Of a stretch of 64,000 nucleotides of DNA, positions 11,561 through 22,499 are shown in pieces. A program made the translations under genes and the position numbers. Below the pieces are notes generated by a model that was not told where the DNA came from, searched no databases, and saw only the letters and a program-made list of their open reading frames with translations. Source of the stretch: Romanomermis culicivorax (lineage: Eukaryota > Nematoda > Enoplea > Mermithida > Mermithidae); NCBI GenBank assembly GCA_963922205.1, contig CAWUHX010000047.1:1-64000 (forward strand). The letters run 5' to 3'. The stretch's first letter is position 1. Each line of letters begins with the position of its first letter.

Positions 11561-12529
11561 CCAAAAATACGCGAAACAATGGCACAATGAATCTATGTAA
11601 ATTTATATTTTCTTCTCGCCACTTTTTGCTGCATCCACCAACTGGCCTGTGCACTGACCCCCAAGTTGAACACGTGCACCTACAGTAACCCTGACATTAG
11701 GAAAATATGCCTTCACTGTAGAATTGGAAATAATACTAAGCTCTTCAAATTCTCATCCTTTGATTCAAATTTATCCTCAATTTTGTTCAGTCTTTGTCCA
11801 TCCATTCTGCTCCAATTTTTCGCTATTTTCACTTTCGTTTAAAGTTCACATATAATGAAACATATTTTTATGCTCTGATAGATGAGGACACTTATGAAAA
11901 GACAGCCAGCAACTTTTTCGATAAGTCCGGTTCTGCTTGAAAAGAATATTTGGAAAGATTGGAGAAACGAAATCATAAACTGGGCACAAAAGCAATTGAA
12001 ATAATATAGTGTAGCTAGAAATTAGCCTTTACATGTTGCAGCTGTTCTAGGAAATTCAGTAAATTGTACAAGTAAAGTAACATTTATAACATGTGTCAGG
12101 ATATGCAATATCTATTTTCTTAGCATTTGATACATCTACGAAAATTTTGAGATTTCGAAAAAATTTCTAATCCCGAGTGCATATGGTCATGAAACCACCT
12201 CGAATTTGTCCTCCACCAGTGGAGAAAGATTCATTGTTGGATGGTCAGTCTGTCCTGCATTATTCTTGAAAAAGTGCGAAAATTGTATAAAAACGAGTAG
12301 ATCCCCTGAAAACAAAGTGTCAGTGTTATGAGCGTGTCAGCTGTTGACCATCTAGTCTACAATAACTCATTTTGATAGTTTTATAGTTTGTCAGGTTGAA
12401 AAGTTTTTTCATTTTTCGAAAAACGTCACCGGATGTGACAAATTCGAATTAAACTTAATTTACATGAAAAAAGAATTGGCCGTAGCATGTTGAATATCTA
12501 TCGAACGTCTTGAATATGGTTCCTGTAAT
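11561..12529. other. Stretch without recognisable features
   Basis: AT-rich non-coding DNA. No long open frame, no family recognised. Confidence 0.5.
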
Positions 12530-12778
12530 TATAGTCTGTTTTTCTTGCATTGCTTCTAAATAATAAAAGTAAAAAGCAAGTAGTATTTCATATTTCCACG
12601 ATTTTCTAATAAACAATATATCATAGGGGAATGGAAATGTGTGAGCTTACTGACCTAACCTTCAGCAATTTTCAGAGTGAAAGCTTTTACAGTAAGAGTT
12701 CTATGTAAGTGATTCTGACAACGATTCTGATTTGTGTCACTTTTCTATTTGGAAGCATTTTATAAAAAACAGACTATA
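12530..12778. repeat. MITE of the TATAGTCTG family, copy 1
   Basis: Starts TATAGTCTGTTTTTC and ends with the inverse, AAAAAACAGACTATA; 249 bases. Inner ends carry 'tgcttctaaata' and its inverse 'tatttggaagca'. The same termini recur at 46215-46464, 47308-47554 and, damaged, at 18096 and 39386. TA at both ends suggests Tc1/mariner-type target use. Non-coding. Confidence 0.8.
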
Positions 12779-12839
12779 AATAATGATTGATTTGTTTGTT
12801 AGATGATATTTCAGAGTTTTTTTGCCTAATACTTGAAGT

Positions 12840-13610
12840 TTGTTGATTTGATGCAAAGCAGATCAAGTTGATCCGAAAGCAAAAAATTGGTAGATCAATA
12901 GTGATTTTTGATTAAATTCGATGCAAAGCAGTTGCTGGGTATTGTTCGCAGTGTGATCCGATGTCCGTAAATGTTTTATCCCGATCATATCAAGTTAATC
13001 CGCAGTATATCGACAGTTATTTTTGATGTAATTCGATACAGAGCAGTTGCTCGATATTTATTTCAATGTGATGTGATATCTGCAAATTTTTGATCTAGAT
13101 GATATCAGGTTGATCAGGAAGTATAAAAATTAGTAGATTAAAAGTTGTTTTTGACGAAACTCAATGCAGAGCAGTTGCTGGGTATTGTTTTTATTGTGAT
13201 CTGATGTCCGCAAAAATTTTATCCCGATCAGATCAAGTTGACCAGGAAGTATAAAAATTAGCGGGTGAATAGTTGTTTTTTTTTATGAAATTCGATGCAG
13301 AGCAGTTGTTCGGTGATGTTTTCAGTGTGATCTGATGTCTAAAAAATTTTTATTCGGATCAGATCAAGTTGATTAAGAAGTATAAAAATTAGCAGATCGA
13401 TGGTTGTTTTTGATGAAATTCGATGCAGAGCAGTTGCTGGGTATTGTTTTCAGTGTAACCTGATGTCGGCAAATTTCCGATCTAGATCAAATAATGAATA
13501 AGCATGATCTGATGTTTAAAAATTTTTCATTAGATTCAGATCAGCTTGATATATCAACATGATAAACTTGAGACAAAGTAGGACATCAATGGGTGTTTTT
13601 GATGAAAATT
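12840..13610. repeat. Satellite-like tandem repeat, ~125 bp unit, about 6 copies
   Basis: The block 'gatgcagagcagttgctggg' recurs at 12920, 13035, 13163, 13294 and 13422, with a partial unit at 12850 and a degraded one near 13600. Spacing is 115-131. Each unit also carries 'tgatctgatgtc-gcaaa' and 'gatcagatcaagttgat'. Units differ by 15-30%, so the array is old. Non-coding. Confidence 0.8.
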
Positions 13611-13822
13611 GATGAGGAACACGTGTGCTCATGACAGAAATGTAATTTTGTAAATGAGAAAAGTAGAATGTAAGATTTTCGTGATCGACATATGATAGTC
13701 AAATTCAATAAAAACCACGATTTTTTGCTAAACGTTAATAGTTGTAACACCAGCTCATCCTCGATTTCTGGACAAAGTAAAAGATTAATAACATGATTTT
13801 TCGGATACTTAAAAATCAGATA

Positions 13823-15825
13823 CCAGGAAAAAATGCCAGGGACTGGCAAGCTAAACCAAAATGTTTGGTGTGAGGCTTTCTTAAAAGTTGGTATGATAAT
13901 CTTTTTGAAACACAAGACAGACGTTTAAAAGGCAGATACAAGTTGTGTTTTATGAAAAGTTCATCAAAGACGTGCACCTAAAAAGCAGAGACGAGGTTTC
14001 GTTTCTTCCACAAAAAATTTTTAAACAATTAGAGTATATAACAATATAAAATATAAATATATCAATATAAAAACAATATAACAATATGAAATAATTACAA
14101 ATTGCATCACTTAAAGAATCACGGTTTTTCGTTGTTTTTTTGTATTTAATGTTCGGTTGTTGCGTTTCGCGAATTTCGGGAGCCGAACAAGAAGTCAGCC
14201 AAAATTAAACTTACTTCTCCTGTTGACATTGAAAAGTAGACTTAGTTCCGATTTTGCTCATGTTACTAGGTCTATTCGAACCAGGGCCGTGCCAAGGATT
14301 TTTGCGGCCCGGTGCGAAGTAGATTTTTGCGGCCCTATTTTTTAAAATTAGTAGGTATATACATCTATACAGTCCTAAACGTCTATGCAGTCATTTTCAC
14401 ATGAAATAAGTCTTAAATCGGAAATTCTATTGGTGTTGCACATCTCATATTGCAGAAAAAAGTTTTTTTCTTGCATCACGAATCAGGATACATAAAGAAT
14501 AGCATAGGCGAGGCAACGAAATTTTCTGTGTATTACGTCCAACTGAATTCACACATTACTGAACGATACTGTGGCTACGTATACAAGTATACAAAAAAAT
14601 TTTAAAAACGAACAAATAACATATTCACAACAATATTTTTCGAGCCTTTTGGGCTGAAAATTCAGATATAACTTCTGAAAAGTCAATATTGGAAGACAAA
14701 GATTAGTAAAAAACAGCAGTAATCTACATACAATACAACGTGAAGCTGGCGAGTATGATAACATTATAGGAAACAGTTGCATACGTGCTGAGATACATAC
14801 AGACAAATGTGTAAAACTATCGATACAGACTTTACACAGTGAAACACAAAGGCGTGCTCCTGCCTTGTCGAGCATACACGTACAGTACAGTATGACACGT
14901 ATGTAAGCTAGTTCAGCTCAAGTTCTTGCGGCCCCTAGTGAATGATGAAACATCAAATTTTCTGTTACACAGAAGTGCACATTATTATTTTTATTCGTGT
15001 TCGCATTGTCTAGCATACATATAGTGTACAATATATGTATACAAAGTACAAACTTAGGTCAGTTAAGTTTTTGCGGCCCCTAATTCTTTGCGGCCCGGTG
15101 CGGCTGTACCCTTCGCACCCCCAAGGCACGGCTCTGATTCGAACAGCCAAAGTCGATGAGAGAAACAGAGAGTGATGAAAGAATATGACTATGATGAAAA
15201 AATCAAAATGAAGAACAACAAAAAATCTATCTTCGCTACAGTAAATCTTTTACATCACTAACATTAAAAGTGAATGATTTAACTTGCGCATCAAGATGAC
15301 TGAAATAAAAAAATGTCTGGGAGACAAAGGCGGTGACATTATCATGCACTAAAGTCAGTAAGCCACAAATTTCCAGTTACTTACTATTATATTAAGCATG
15401 CCATGCGCTTTTGTTTGGCGTAATTGTAAAATATGGTTGCATTCTTGTAATGCATTCGTCAAATGTCAACACCTTGATCTCTTGGACTGTGCTGGTGGGT
15501 CGGGTGGCATTCTCATGTGTAGCCCCCCATTGTTTTGCCAATCTACAGCATGCAGTTCTTATTTCATTTTCTTCAAATTATGCCGAAAGTTCAAGTATTT
15601 TTTAAATTGTTTGGGGCGCGAATGTGTTTTTCTTAAAAGGAAATTTTTTTTGCGGAAGAAACGAAACCTTGTCTCTGCTTTTCAAGTGCATGTCTTGGAT
15701 GGACTTGTTTCTGCTTTTTAAGCGTCTGTCTTGTGTTTTAATAGGATTATCATATCAACTTTTAAGAAAGCCTCACATCAAACATATTCGGTTTAGTTTG
15801 CCAGTTCCTGACATTTTTTCCTGGT
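13823..15825. repeat. Element bounded by ~150 bp inverted repeats
   Basis: 13823-13977 and 15686-15825 are inverted copies of one another (for example 'gtgaggctttcttaaaagtt' at about 13871 and its inverse at about 15753). They bracket about 1.7 kb with no coding content, into which the hAT element at 14282-15136 has inserted. Probably a foldback or other DNA transposon relic, though the outer ends are not defined. Confidence 0.6.
14282..15136. mobile_element. Non-autonomous hAT-type DNA transposon
   Basis: Terminal inverted repeats CAGGGCCGTGCCAAGG and CAGAGCCGTGCCTTGG (right end inverted), continued by further 'tttgcggcccggtgcgaag' blocks. It is flanked on both sides by the same 8-base duplication ATTCGAAC (14274-14281 and 15137-15144). 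An 8-base duplication and CAG...CTG ends are hallmarks of hAT. 855 bases, no transposase. Confidence 0.88.
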
Positions 15826-16810
15826 TCAATTATATCGTCGTCCAAAGTCCCACGAAACGCGAAATTCCCCAATTTTGTTATATAATACCTAGCTTCAAAA
15901 AAATAATTTTTTGCAGTTTCAATTGAATCGGTAGCCTTATTGGGATTTTTGGGCTGGAAGGGTTTCCGACCATTGGGAATTAGACGGACGCGGTCACTTA
16001 ACACGAAAAATTATTCCGGGTGTAAGCAAGCGTATTTTAGTGATTTTTTAGTGGAAGGAGTTTTCGACTGTGGGGATGAATTTAGTAGATACTGTCACTT
16101 TACACAAAAAATTATCCCGAATGTAAACGATCATATTTCCGTAATTTTTTGGTGGAAGGGGCTTTCGACTGCCGAGAATTCAATGAATGCAATGACTTTA
16201 CACACAAAGTTATATTGAATGTAAACAAATGTATTTCTGCGATTTTTGAGGGAAGAATGCTTCTGACCATGGGAAATTCAATAGATATGGTCACTTTTTA
16301 CTCTATTTACAACGTTTTTCAAGTACTATGCTGTTTACACATCTTTTAATTTTATCGAAACTCAGAATTCGTAGCTTGAATATTGTTTTTTTGACGTGAA
16401 AATGACCAAATTTACAGGGTTCCTACACTACTGGCCAAAAAAATCCGCTGAATTTCCCAGGTTTCCCAGGTATCCATAAATAATTTCCCAGGTTTTTGAC
16501 ATACACAATTGAGACACAATTTTCGTTGTTTAAACTATATGCTTGCAGGTTTTTTTGGTTTTTTCTCGACAAGCCATTTGGTTCCTAAGGTCAAAATTTT
16601 ACAGGCCAACAGGAATTTTAACAAGCCAAAACTAAAAAGTTTGTAAATAAGTGTGGTAATAAAAAACAAAGTTTTTTTGCAAAAAATTTTGTCAAAAACA
16701 CTCTCTATAATCACAGGAAAAGCCCGCAAAGCAGATCAATCATCTTGAATACATTCTTAATCACACACAGAATAATAAGGCACACAAATTAGGTCAGTCA
16801 TTATTCGAAT

Positions 16811-17053
16811 CAATCATCAGGATTTTTTCACACAAAGCCAGGTTGATCTGTAACTTGGAGAAAAATTTGGTTGCACAGATTTTAATGGTTCTCGCACACT
16901 GGGTGGTAGCTTTCTACCACCGACTGCACAGCCCTGCATCGTCTGCTGCGACTGCAGCAGTGCCCCGTCACAAAAATCCAGGTCTGGACCCGTGACTTGG
17001 ATGTCTACGGGTTCAGAGGAAAATGCACGATGGCACCTTTTGCGCATCGTCAC
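16811..17053 (-). repeat. Dispersed repeat, second copy at 50555-50745 (opposite strand)
   Basis: The two copies share 'gtgacgatgcgcaaaaggtg', 'gcattttcctctgaacccgt' and 'ttctaccacc' blocks in inverse orientation. In both copies the open frame starts MTMRKRCH-AFSSEPV, but the frames diverge soon after through indels; I take it as a transposon fragment, not a gene. Confidence 0.6.
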
Positions 17054-17454
17054 AAGATTAATTTTTAGTTGCTCACTCTAAAATCGATAAATTTGCTTAA
17101 TTTCATCAGAAAAAATGATCAAAAGTTACTTTCCTTGTATTTCATTCACTTCGTGTCAGTTCCTGACTTTTATATTGAATTTCTTGAGTTTTGAGTGAGA
17201 AGCCAAAAGTCTGGCTAGAGTAACTTGTTCCGTGCCTGGCGCCGAAAAATTTTGATTTCGAGGCCTCTAAAATGTCGGAAAATTCATTTTTCCGCACATT
17301 CTACTGAAACTGTCGATTACCGATCTTTTTCGTTAATTATGATTAACGTTTTAATCCAGTTTTTTAAATTGCTGTTCAACAATTTATAAGCAGTAGATAT
17401 AAAACTTAAATGAAAAAATCAAAAAGTAACTATTTTTAACAAACACCGCCCTTC

Positions 17455-18530
17455 GGGGCCGATTCCACTATGCCTACTTTGGCCCAAAGTATACTTTGGA
17501 ATGCGAAAGCTCCCTTACTTAGGCAAAGTCCGATTTCACAATGCATTACTTCGGAAAAAATTGCCTAAGTATACTGTGCCAAAGTATACTTTGGCTTGGG
17601 GCGCTCTAGACCGCCCCTTGGGCCATACTTTAGGTATTTTATTGTGGTAAACATCGCTCATCAGGTGATTGATGATATAGTAAATGGCGAGGACGATTTT
17701 GTGTTGATTCCTATGAAAAAATTCCGTGGTCACTAAAAATTCCGTGATCACACGATTCAATGAAGATGACATTATACAACAGATATCAATTTCACCAACG
17801 GTGATTTATTTCATCACTGATTTGGTTAGAGAAAAAATTTATTTAATTTTCATCCTTTTAACTTTTTTTTGAAAAAATTTATTTTCCGTTAATGGCGGTA
17901 ATTTGGATTTAATTTCAGCCATTATTCAGATAGTTTTAAATTATAAGAATATACGATTCTGGAAGTTTTGACATAAAACAGTATGATAAAAAATATTAAG
18001 AAAAATAGTTAGAACTCGAATAAACATGCTATTGTTCAAAAAAGTTTGTCTTTCTCTCAAAACCAAAAAAATCATTCTTGCCAATCCAACTCTTCTATAG
18101 CCTGTTTTTTATAAGATGCTTCCAAATACAAAAGTGACACAAATCAGTACTTTCGTCGAAATCGTGAACAATATATCGTATACTACTGGAAACTTGTGAG
18201 CACACCGAGCTAAACCTCCAACAATTTTTCGAGTAAAAAATTTTACAGAAAGAGCTCGATTTTGATGACAGTACTGATTTGTGCCACTTTTCTATTTGGA
18301 AGCATTTTCAGACCAAAGTACACTTTGTCAACATCAAAGTATACTTTGAACAATGTAAAGCATAGTTTGAAAATTGCAAAGTATACTTTGAAAAGTAGGG
18401 TTGTTAGTGCCCATTGTGGAATCAATTTTCGAAGCCTACTTTCCATAGTATACTTTGGGCTCTCAAAGTATACTTTGGGCTCTCAAACTATTCCTTGACA
18501 AAGTACGCATTGTGGAATCAGCTGCCGACC
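17455..18530. repeat. Inverted-repeat element full of AAAGTATACTTT palindromes
   Basis: Ends 'gattccactatgcctacttt' (17461) and, inverted, 'gattccacaatgcgtacttt' (right end about 18517). Inside, CCAAAGTATACTTTGG or near copies occur at 17484, 17579, 18333, 18376, 18445 and 18464. It lies within the 16415-18662 transposon and itself contains a damaged TATAGTCTG MITE, so at least three layers are nested. Confidence 0.65.
18096..18310. repeat. MITE of the TATAGTCTG family, damaged copy
   Basis: Starts TATAGCCTGTTTTTTATAAGATGC. The right end 'tatttggaagcatttt' (18291-18306) is present but the last AACAGACTATA is missing and the flanking palindrome element continues instead. Confidence 0.65.
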
Positions 18531-19300
18531 TTATGTAGTCATACACCAAGCGCTGGGCCTTTTGTATGAACATGTGGCCCAAGAAAAAAATCCCCTTAGT
18601 TTCCCAGGTTTCCCAGGTGCTTAAAAAATACCCTTAGTTTCCCAGGTTGTGTAGGAACACTGAATTTAAAACTTCAATGTGCTTCTATGAAGGTTTTCAT
18701 GCATGGTTGTGGCCCACTAAATAGAGGTGAACTAGTTTATTAGAAAATGCCATGATGGGGCAGAAAAAAAGAAGAATATACTTGCTTGGATACTTGCCAT
18801 GCTACAAAAAGAAGTGGGCTAGATTTTTGAGAACTTGGTTAAAGTTGGAAAAAATTCACTTTCTTTTGGATTTTCATTCCTTCTCAAAAAAATTTTCCAT
18901 GTCTGTGAAAAAGTATTTTCTGCAGCTGAGTGCATCAACACACCTTCCAGCCAAACATGTGCATCTCTGTAATTTTTAGGAGGGTACAGGGGTGGACCTT
19001 GGCTTTTGGGACAAAAAATAATAAAAACATTAACAAAAAAATTTTTTTCCATAACAAATTTTCCAGTTTCAAAACCTTTCGGGTAGTTTGTACCCTCATG
19101 TCCCCCTCACACATGTGTGCTTCGAACTGTGTTGAACTTCTTTACTGAATTCGGTGTCCACAAAAGGAATAAAATATGGGAAAGTGGCACATAGAATCCC
19201 ACTCAGCTTTTTTAGAATAAGCTACAGCAGAAAGTCTTTTTAGAACTAAATCGATTTTACAAGATATGTTTGATTCACTCATTTCATATAACATATCGTA

Positions 19301-19646
19301 TAGAATTCACTCCGTAAGTTCTACTTATTTCAAGCTGTAAACACATTTATTCTCTTCTATTTGACTATTCAACAAAACAGCATCATTGGCAGCTCTCGGA
19401 TTTGAACTGAAATTTGTAGATTTGCGGAATTCCAGACGGGAAGCAATCCCAGGCACCCCGGCGCTCCCGTCCTGTTTTCAAAAAAGTCGTAATGTTGCCG
19501 TGGGAGTGTGAGTTTAGTGGCGGAGAAACGGGTACGGAATTTGGGGCACATCCCTAATATAGACATGGCTGAACAGGAGCATTTTTGTATGCTTTACCCC
19601 GTTCTCCCATTTGCAAATCGGTGCCCAATGACTGTAACCAAGGCCC
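19301..19646. other. Stretch without recognisable features
   Basis: Non-coding, somewhat GC-richer at 19430-19560. Nothing recognised. Confidence 0.45.
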
Positions 19647-20135
19647 AGTTGCACTAAAGGAGTCCAAGATCGTGCTCAAGATTATCTCGAACAAAAAAGC
19701 GACTCGGTTTGATCTCAAGTGCGGTATAATTTGAATGTTATCAGAACTATAATTAGCTCAATGTCAAGATTATCCCCAGCTCGAGCTATCGGGTTGCACT
19801 AACATTTTCATATAATTTTATTATCCCTAAAGCAAATGAATATATAATTTGTGCAATTCCCAAACTCGAACTTAAACCTCAGTATTAGTTAATCCAGAAG
19901 TGAATATTGTTTGTGCACTGGAAGAAAATAATTTGGACATTGTGAATAGCTCAAACTCAAGATCATCAATTTAATCCGTATGTTGGGATTATCTTCATAC
20001 TGGGTTAGTGCAACCAACCCCAGGTTTCTTTCTAGTTCTGAAAATGACTATAATATGCCTCCCTCACTATTTTTTAGCTAGTGTGAGAGGCAGGAGTTTT
20101 GAATTGGTCGCGAGTTAGAATGCTATTGGTTTTTT
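19647..20135. repeat. Dispersed repeat with GTTGCACTAA ends, second copy at 27285-27755
   Basis: Both copies share 'gcgactcggtttgatctcaag' (one mismatch), 'gggttgcactaac' and 'atgactataatatgcctccctcac'. 'gttgcacta' near 19648 and 'ggttagtgcaacc' at 20003-20015 are inverse and could be terminal repeats of a MITE. Shared sequence goes on to about 20130, so the repeat unit is larger than that pair of ends. Confidence 0.65.
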
Positions 20136-20431
20136 TCTACATTTTTCCAGCTTGTCCCGACACATTTTTTACTGGGACGGCGTATACCAACGTGAGAGCT
20201 GTTCAGTACGGCCATCTTGGTCGATCTTTGATATGAATATGAAGATGTTACCCAAAAATTTCCTTGGATTGGATTCAATTCGATTCATTCAGCAAAAGTG
20301 ACCCATTGGTGAAATTTTTTCAAAGTAGTGTAAATTCGAATCATGATTATATAATAACTTTAAGTGGATAAAATGGAAGTCGTAAGCTTCAATAGACACT
20401 CGTAAACCATCAAAAATTTTTTGTAAAAACT

Positions 20432-22441
20432 TCAATACTGGCCGGAGAAAAAACGAAAACGAGTATTTTTGGACTGGCCGTCGATCAAGGATTTTTCGTC
20501 ATTCAAAACTTGTCCGTTGTCTATCGATTTGGCCCTGTGCGATGGCATCGGCGGCTGCCGCTCGTGGATGGGAGCCGACGAAGGACTGTTGGAGCAGTGA
20601 AGATCATCGCTTTCTTCTACGTGTAGTCGACAGGGCATTTTTAGGGACAATTTTTCTTTATTCGATTCGCAACTGTTAATAAAAATGTAGGTGAACTTTT
20701 TCGCTTGATAAAATTTTAGTTCTAAAAACGGCAGATAGAAATGTTACCAATCAATCTCAAGTCTGGGTTTTATATTCAGAGTATCAGCCGTAGAATGAGT
20801 TTTTCGTCATTAACCTGAAAAACGAGTGACAAAGATGAAAAAAGAAAAAAGAAACAAAAAAAGACCCTTACGACGAAGAAAATTGTCTGTGAACCGCATA
20901 ACTCTCACGCTGTAAGATTCTGGCAATCTGCATATTTTTTGATCGAGCATTCCCATGGAGGCTTTATCTCTCGAAACTTGAAGGATAAAACCAAAAAGTC
21001 ATGATTCCAAATTGAATCGGGAAACCGGGGAACGCGAAATTATCGGGTAGCACTAAAACACGGATCGCGTCACGGATCACGGATCCGGATCGGGTGACTA
21101 AAACACGGATCGCCGCGGATCGGCGGATTTTCCCTAAAATTTGCTTTTTGGGTGATTAAAATACGGATCGTCGCGGATCACGATGGATCGATCCGCTGAT
21201 CCGGATCCGTTGCAAATACGTCTGAAACACGGATTTTCTTCATGGATCACCCCTGACGAATCGGCCTTCCATGTATTTTTTTTTGATCCGGATCAACTTT
21301 TTTGACCCGGATCAAATTTTTTGATTTTTGGTCCGTGACGCGATCCGTGTTTTAGTGTTACCCGACATTATCCGGCCATTTTGTTGGACTCGGACCCGGA
21401 CCCAATATTCTACAAATTTTGGACCCGAACTTGGTATTTTCAAAATTTTCGACCCGATACTCTTATTCTACATTACTGTAACATTTCTGGAAGGGCTACA
21501 ATCCCTTGTCCACAATTCAATGCATGAAATTCTTTACGTCAAATGACCAGGCGAACTGGGTCGTCGCATAGCTGGCCAAAATTGGAGGAAAGATTCCATA
21601 ACGCAAGATCGACGACGATCTGAAACAAAAGCATGTAATGCGACTCTCAAGTTATTCGACGTCAGCAAGCTTCAGGGCAATAAATTCTAGTGCAAAGACT
21701 GCATAGTTTTGCGTATAATTTATGCGCGTTTGTTCCAACTAAATAGCAGCTAAAGTAAGCATTCGGCTATTTATTGTATAGTTCACTTGAAAATCAAGCA
21801 ATTTTCTAGCCACTGAAAACTGATGCAGTAAAAAGTTTGCAGTCCAATAAGAATTCGCGAATAAGGAATTGCGAAAAGTGATATTAGAAAATTTTGACAC
21901 TGATATCAAGGTAGTTTAGAATACTTGAAATGATTACTGTTAAATATTACACGCTACGCTTGACAGCTAATAAAACAAAACCAATTTTTAGCCTATACTT
22001 CAACAGCCCATAACTCGGTCGAAAATGTAGATGAAGAATTTTAACTCATGTTTTTTAGTAGATTTTGACGAGGTATATCGATTGATAAGAATTTTACCTT
22101 ATTTTTTGGATAAAAGTTTACTACGATTAGTGAATTTTTTAAGATCAATCAATTGACTCACCTGATACGTCATAATTTTCTTCGATACTGATTTCAGGTA
22201 CGACCATTCGATTGTTGGCGTATTTTTCTGGGATCGAAGCGGCCGCTAGTAAATTTTCTTGATCATGATTTCTCATTTGCATCAATTTTTGACTCTGCAA
22301 AACGTGCCTGACATGCGGTGCTGAATAGACGTTAGTCGGAATACTAGACGTCATACTGCTGGTGTGCTGAATAATAAACGACAAATTTACGGAAGCTAAT
22401 ATTATTAAACTACGACCTAATAAACTAATGAAGAAAAGCAA
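20432..22441 (-). CDS. Three-exon gene for a 200-aa secreted protein of unknown function
   Basis: Exons 22162-22441, 21538-21619 and 20432-20672 join in phase (280+82+241 = 603 bases, 200 codons and a stop). Exon 1 starts with a hydrophobic stretch that looks like a signal peptide (residues 1 to about 25, LIILASVNLSF). Splice signals are good: donors CAG|GTGAGT and AC|GTAAAG, acceptors TTTGTTTCAG and TTTATTAACAG. A TATA box lies about 50 bases upstream of the ATG. The mature part has four Cys (one in exon 2, three in exon 3), dibasic sites (DRRRS, MRRP) and a polar C-terminus ending FRFFSGQY. It could be a peptide precursor or small extracellular protein; I recognise no family. Exon 2 was inferred from splice signals and phase, so it is the weakest part. 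A MULE-like MITE sits in intron 2. Confidence 0.6.
21045..21363. mobile_element. MULE-like MITE with 9-bp target duplication, in intron 2
   Basis: Terminal inverted repeats of at least 33 bases (GGGTAGCACTAAAACACGGA at left, GGGTAACACTAAAACACGGA inverted at right; one mismatch in the first 20). The flanks are GAAATTATC (21036-21044) and GACATTATC (21364-21372), a 9-base duplication with one change. The inside is packed with CGGATC/GATCCG palindromes. 319 bases, non-coding. The 9-base duplication points to the Mutator superfamily. Confidence 0.75.
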
Positions 22442-22486
22442 TATTTGAGAATAATCAACCAGTCTGGCTGTCTACCCTGGGCTAAT

Positions 22487-22499
22487 TTTATATAAATAG
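22487..22499 (-). promoter_or_regulatory. TATA box of the secreted-protein gene
   Basis: Minus strand reads TATTTATATAAAA, 46-58 bases upstream of the ATG at 22441, a normal place for a core promoter with a short leader. Confidence 0.6.

Larger units (their letters stand above)
16415..18662. mobile_element. DNA transposon with CAGGGTTCCTACAC ends, 6-bp duplication
   Basis: Left end CAGGGTTCCTACAC, right end GTGTAGGAACACTG, both backed by repeated 'tttcccaggtttcccagg' blocks. The flanks carry AATTTA on each side (16409-16414 and 18663-18668). Copy B of the host repeat, at about 24008-24025, has the undivided sequence 'gaccaaatttaaaacttc', an empty site that proves the insertion. 2248 bases; no transposase seen. 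The ends resemble hAT but the 6-base duplication does not fit hAT. Confidence 0.82.
15840..19300. repeat. Dispersed repeat, copy A, interrupted by 16415-18662
   Basis: 15840-16414 plus 18663-19300 match copy B (23425-26215) base for base over long stretches, for example 'ggtagccttattgggatttt' at 15931 and 23445, and 'ctgcagctcagtgcatcaac' (one mismatch) at about 18921 and 24248. The left part holds about four tandem units of 98-101 bp (15940-16340) with the core 'tttcgacc-tgggaattcaatg'. No family recognised; no real coding. Confidence 0.75.

Noticed and set aside
15940..16340. Regular ~98-bp tandem units as a CRISPR-like array
   Set aside because: Units are repeated in full with divergence and no unique spacers, in clearly eukaryotic DNA; the same array recurs at 23450-23915.
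16817..17053. 78-codon frame starting MTMRKRCH, also present near 50561
   Set aside because: The two copies diverge by frame-changing indels, as expected for a transposon fragment and not for a protein under selection.
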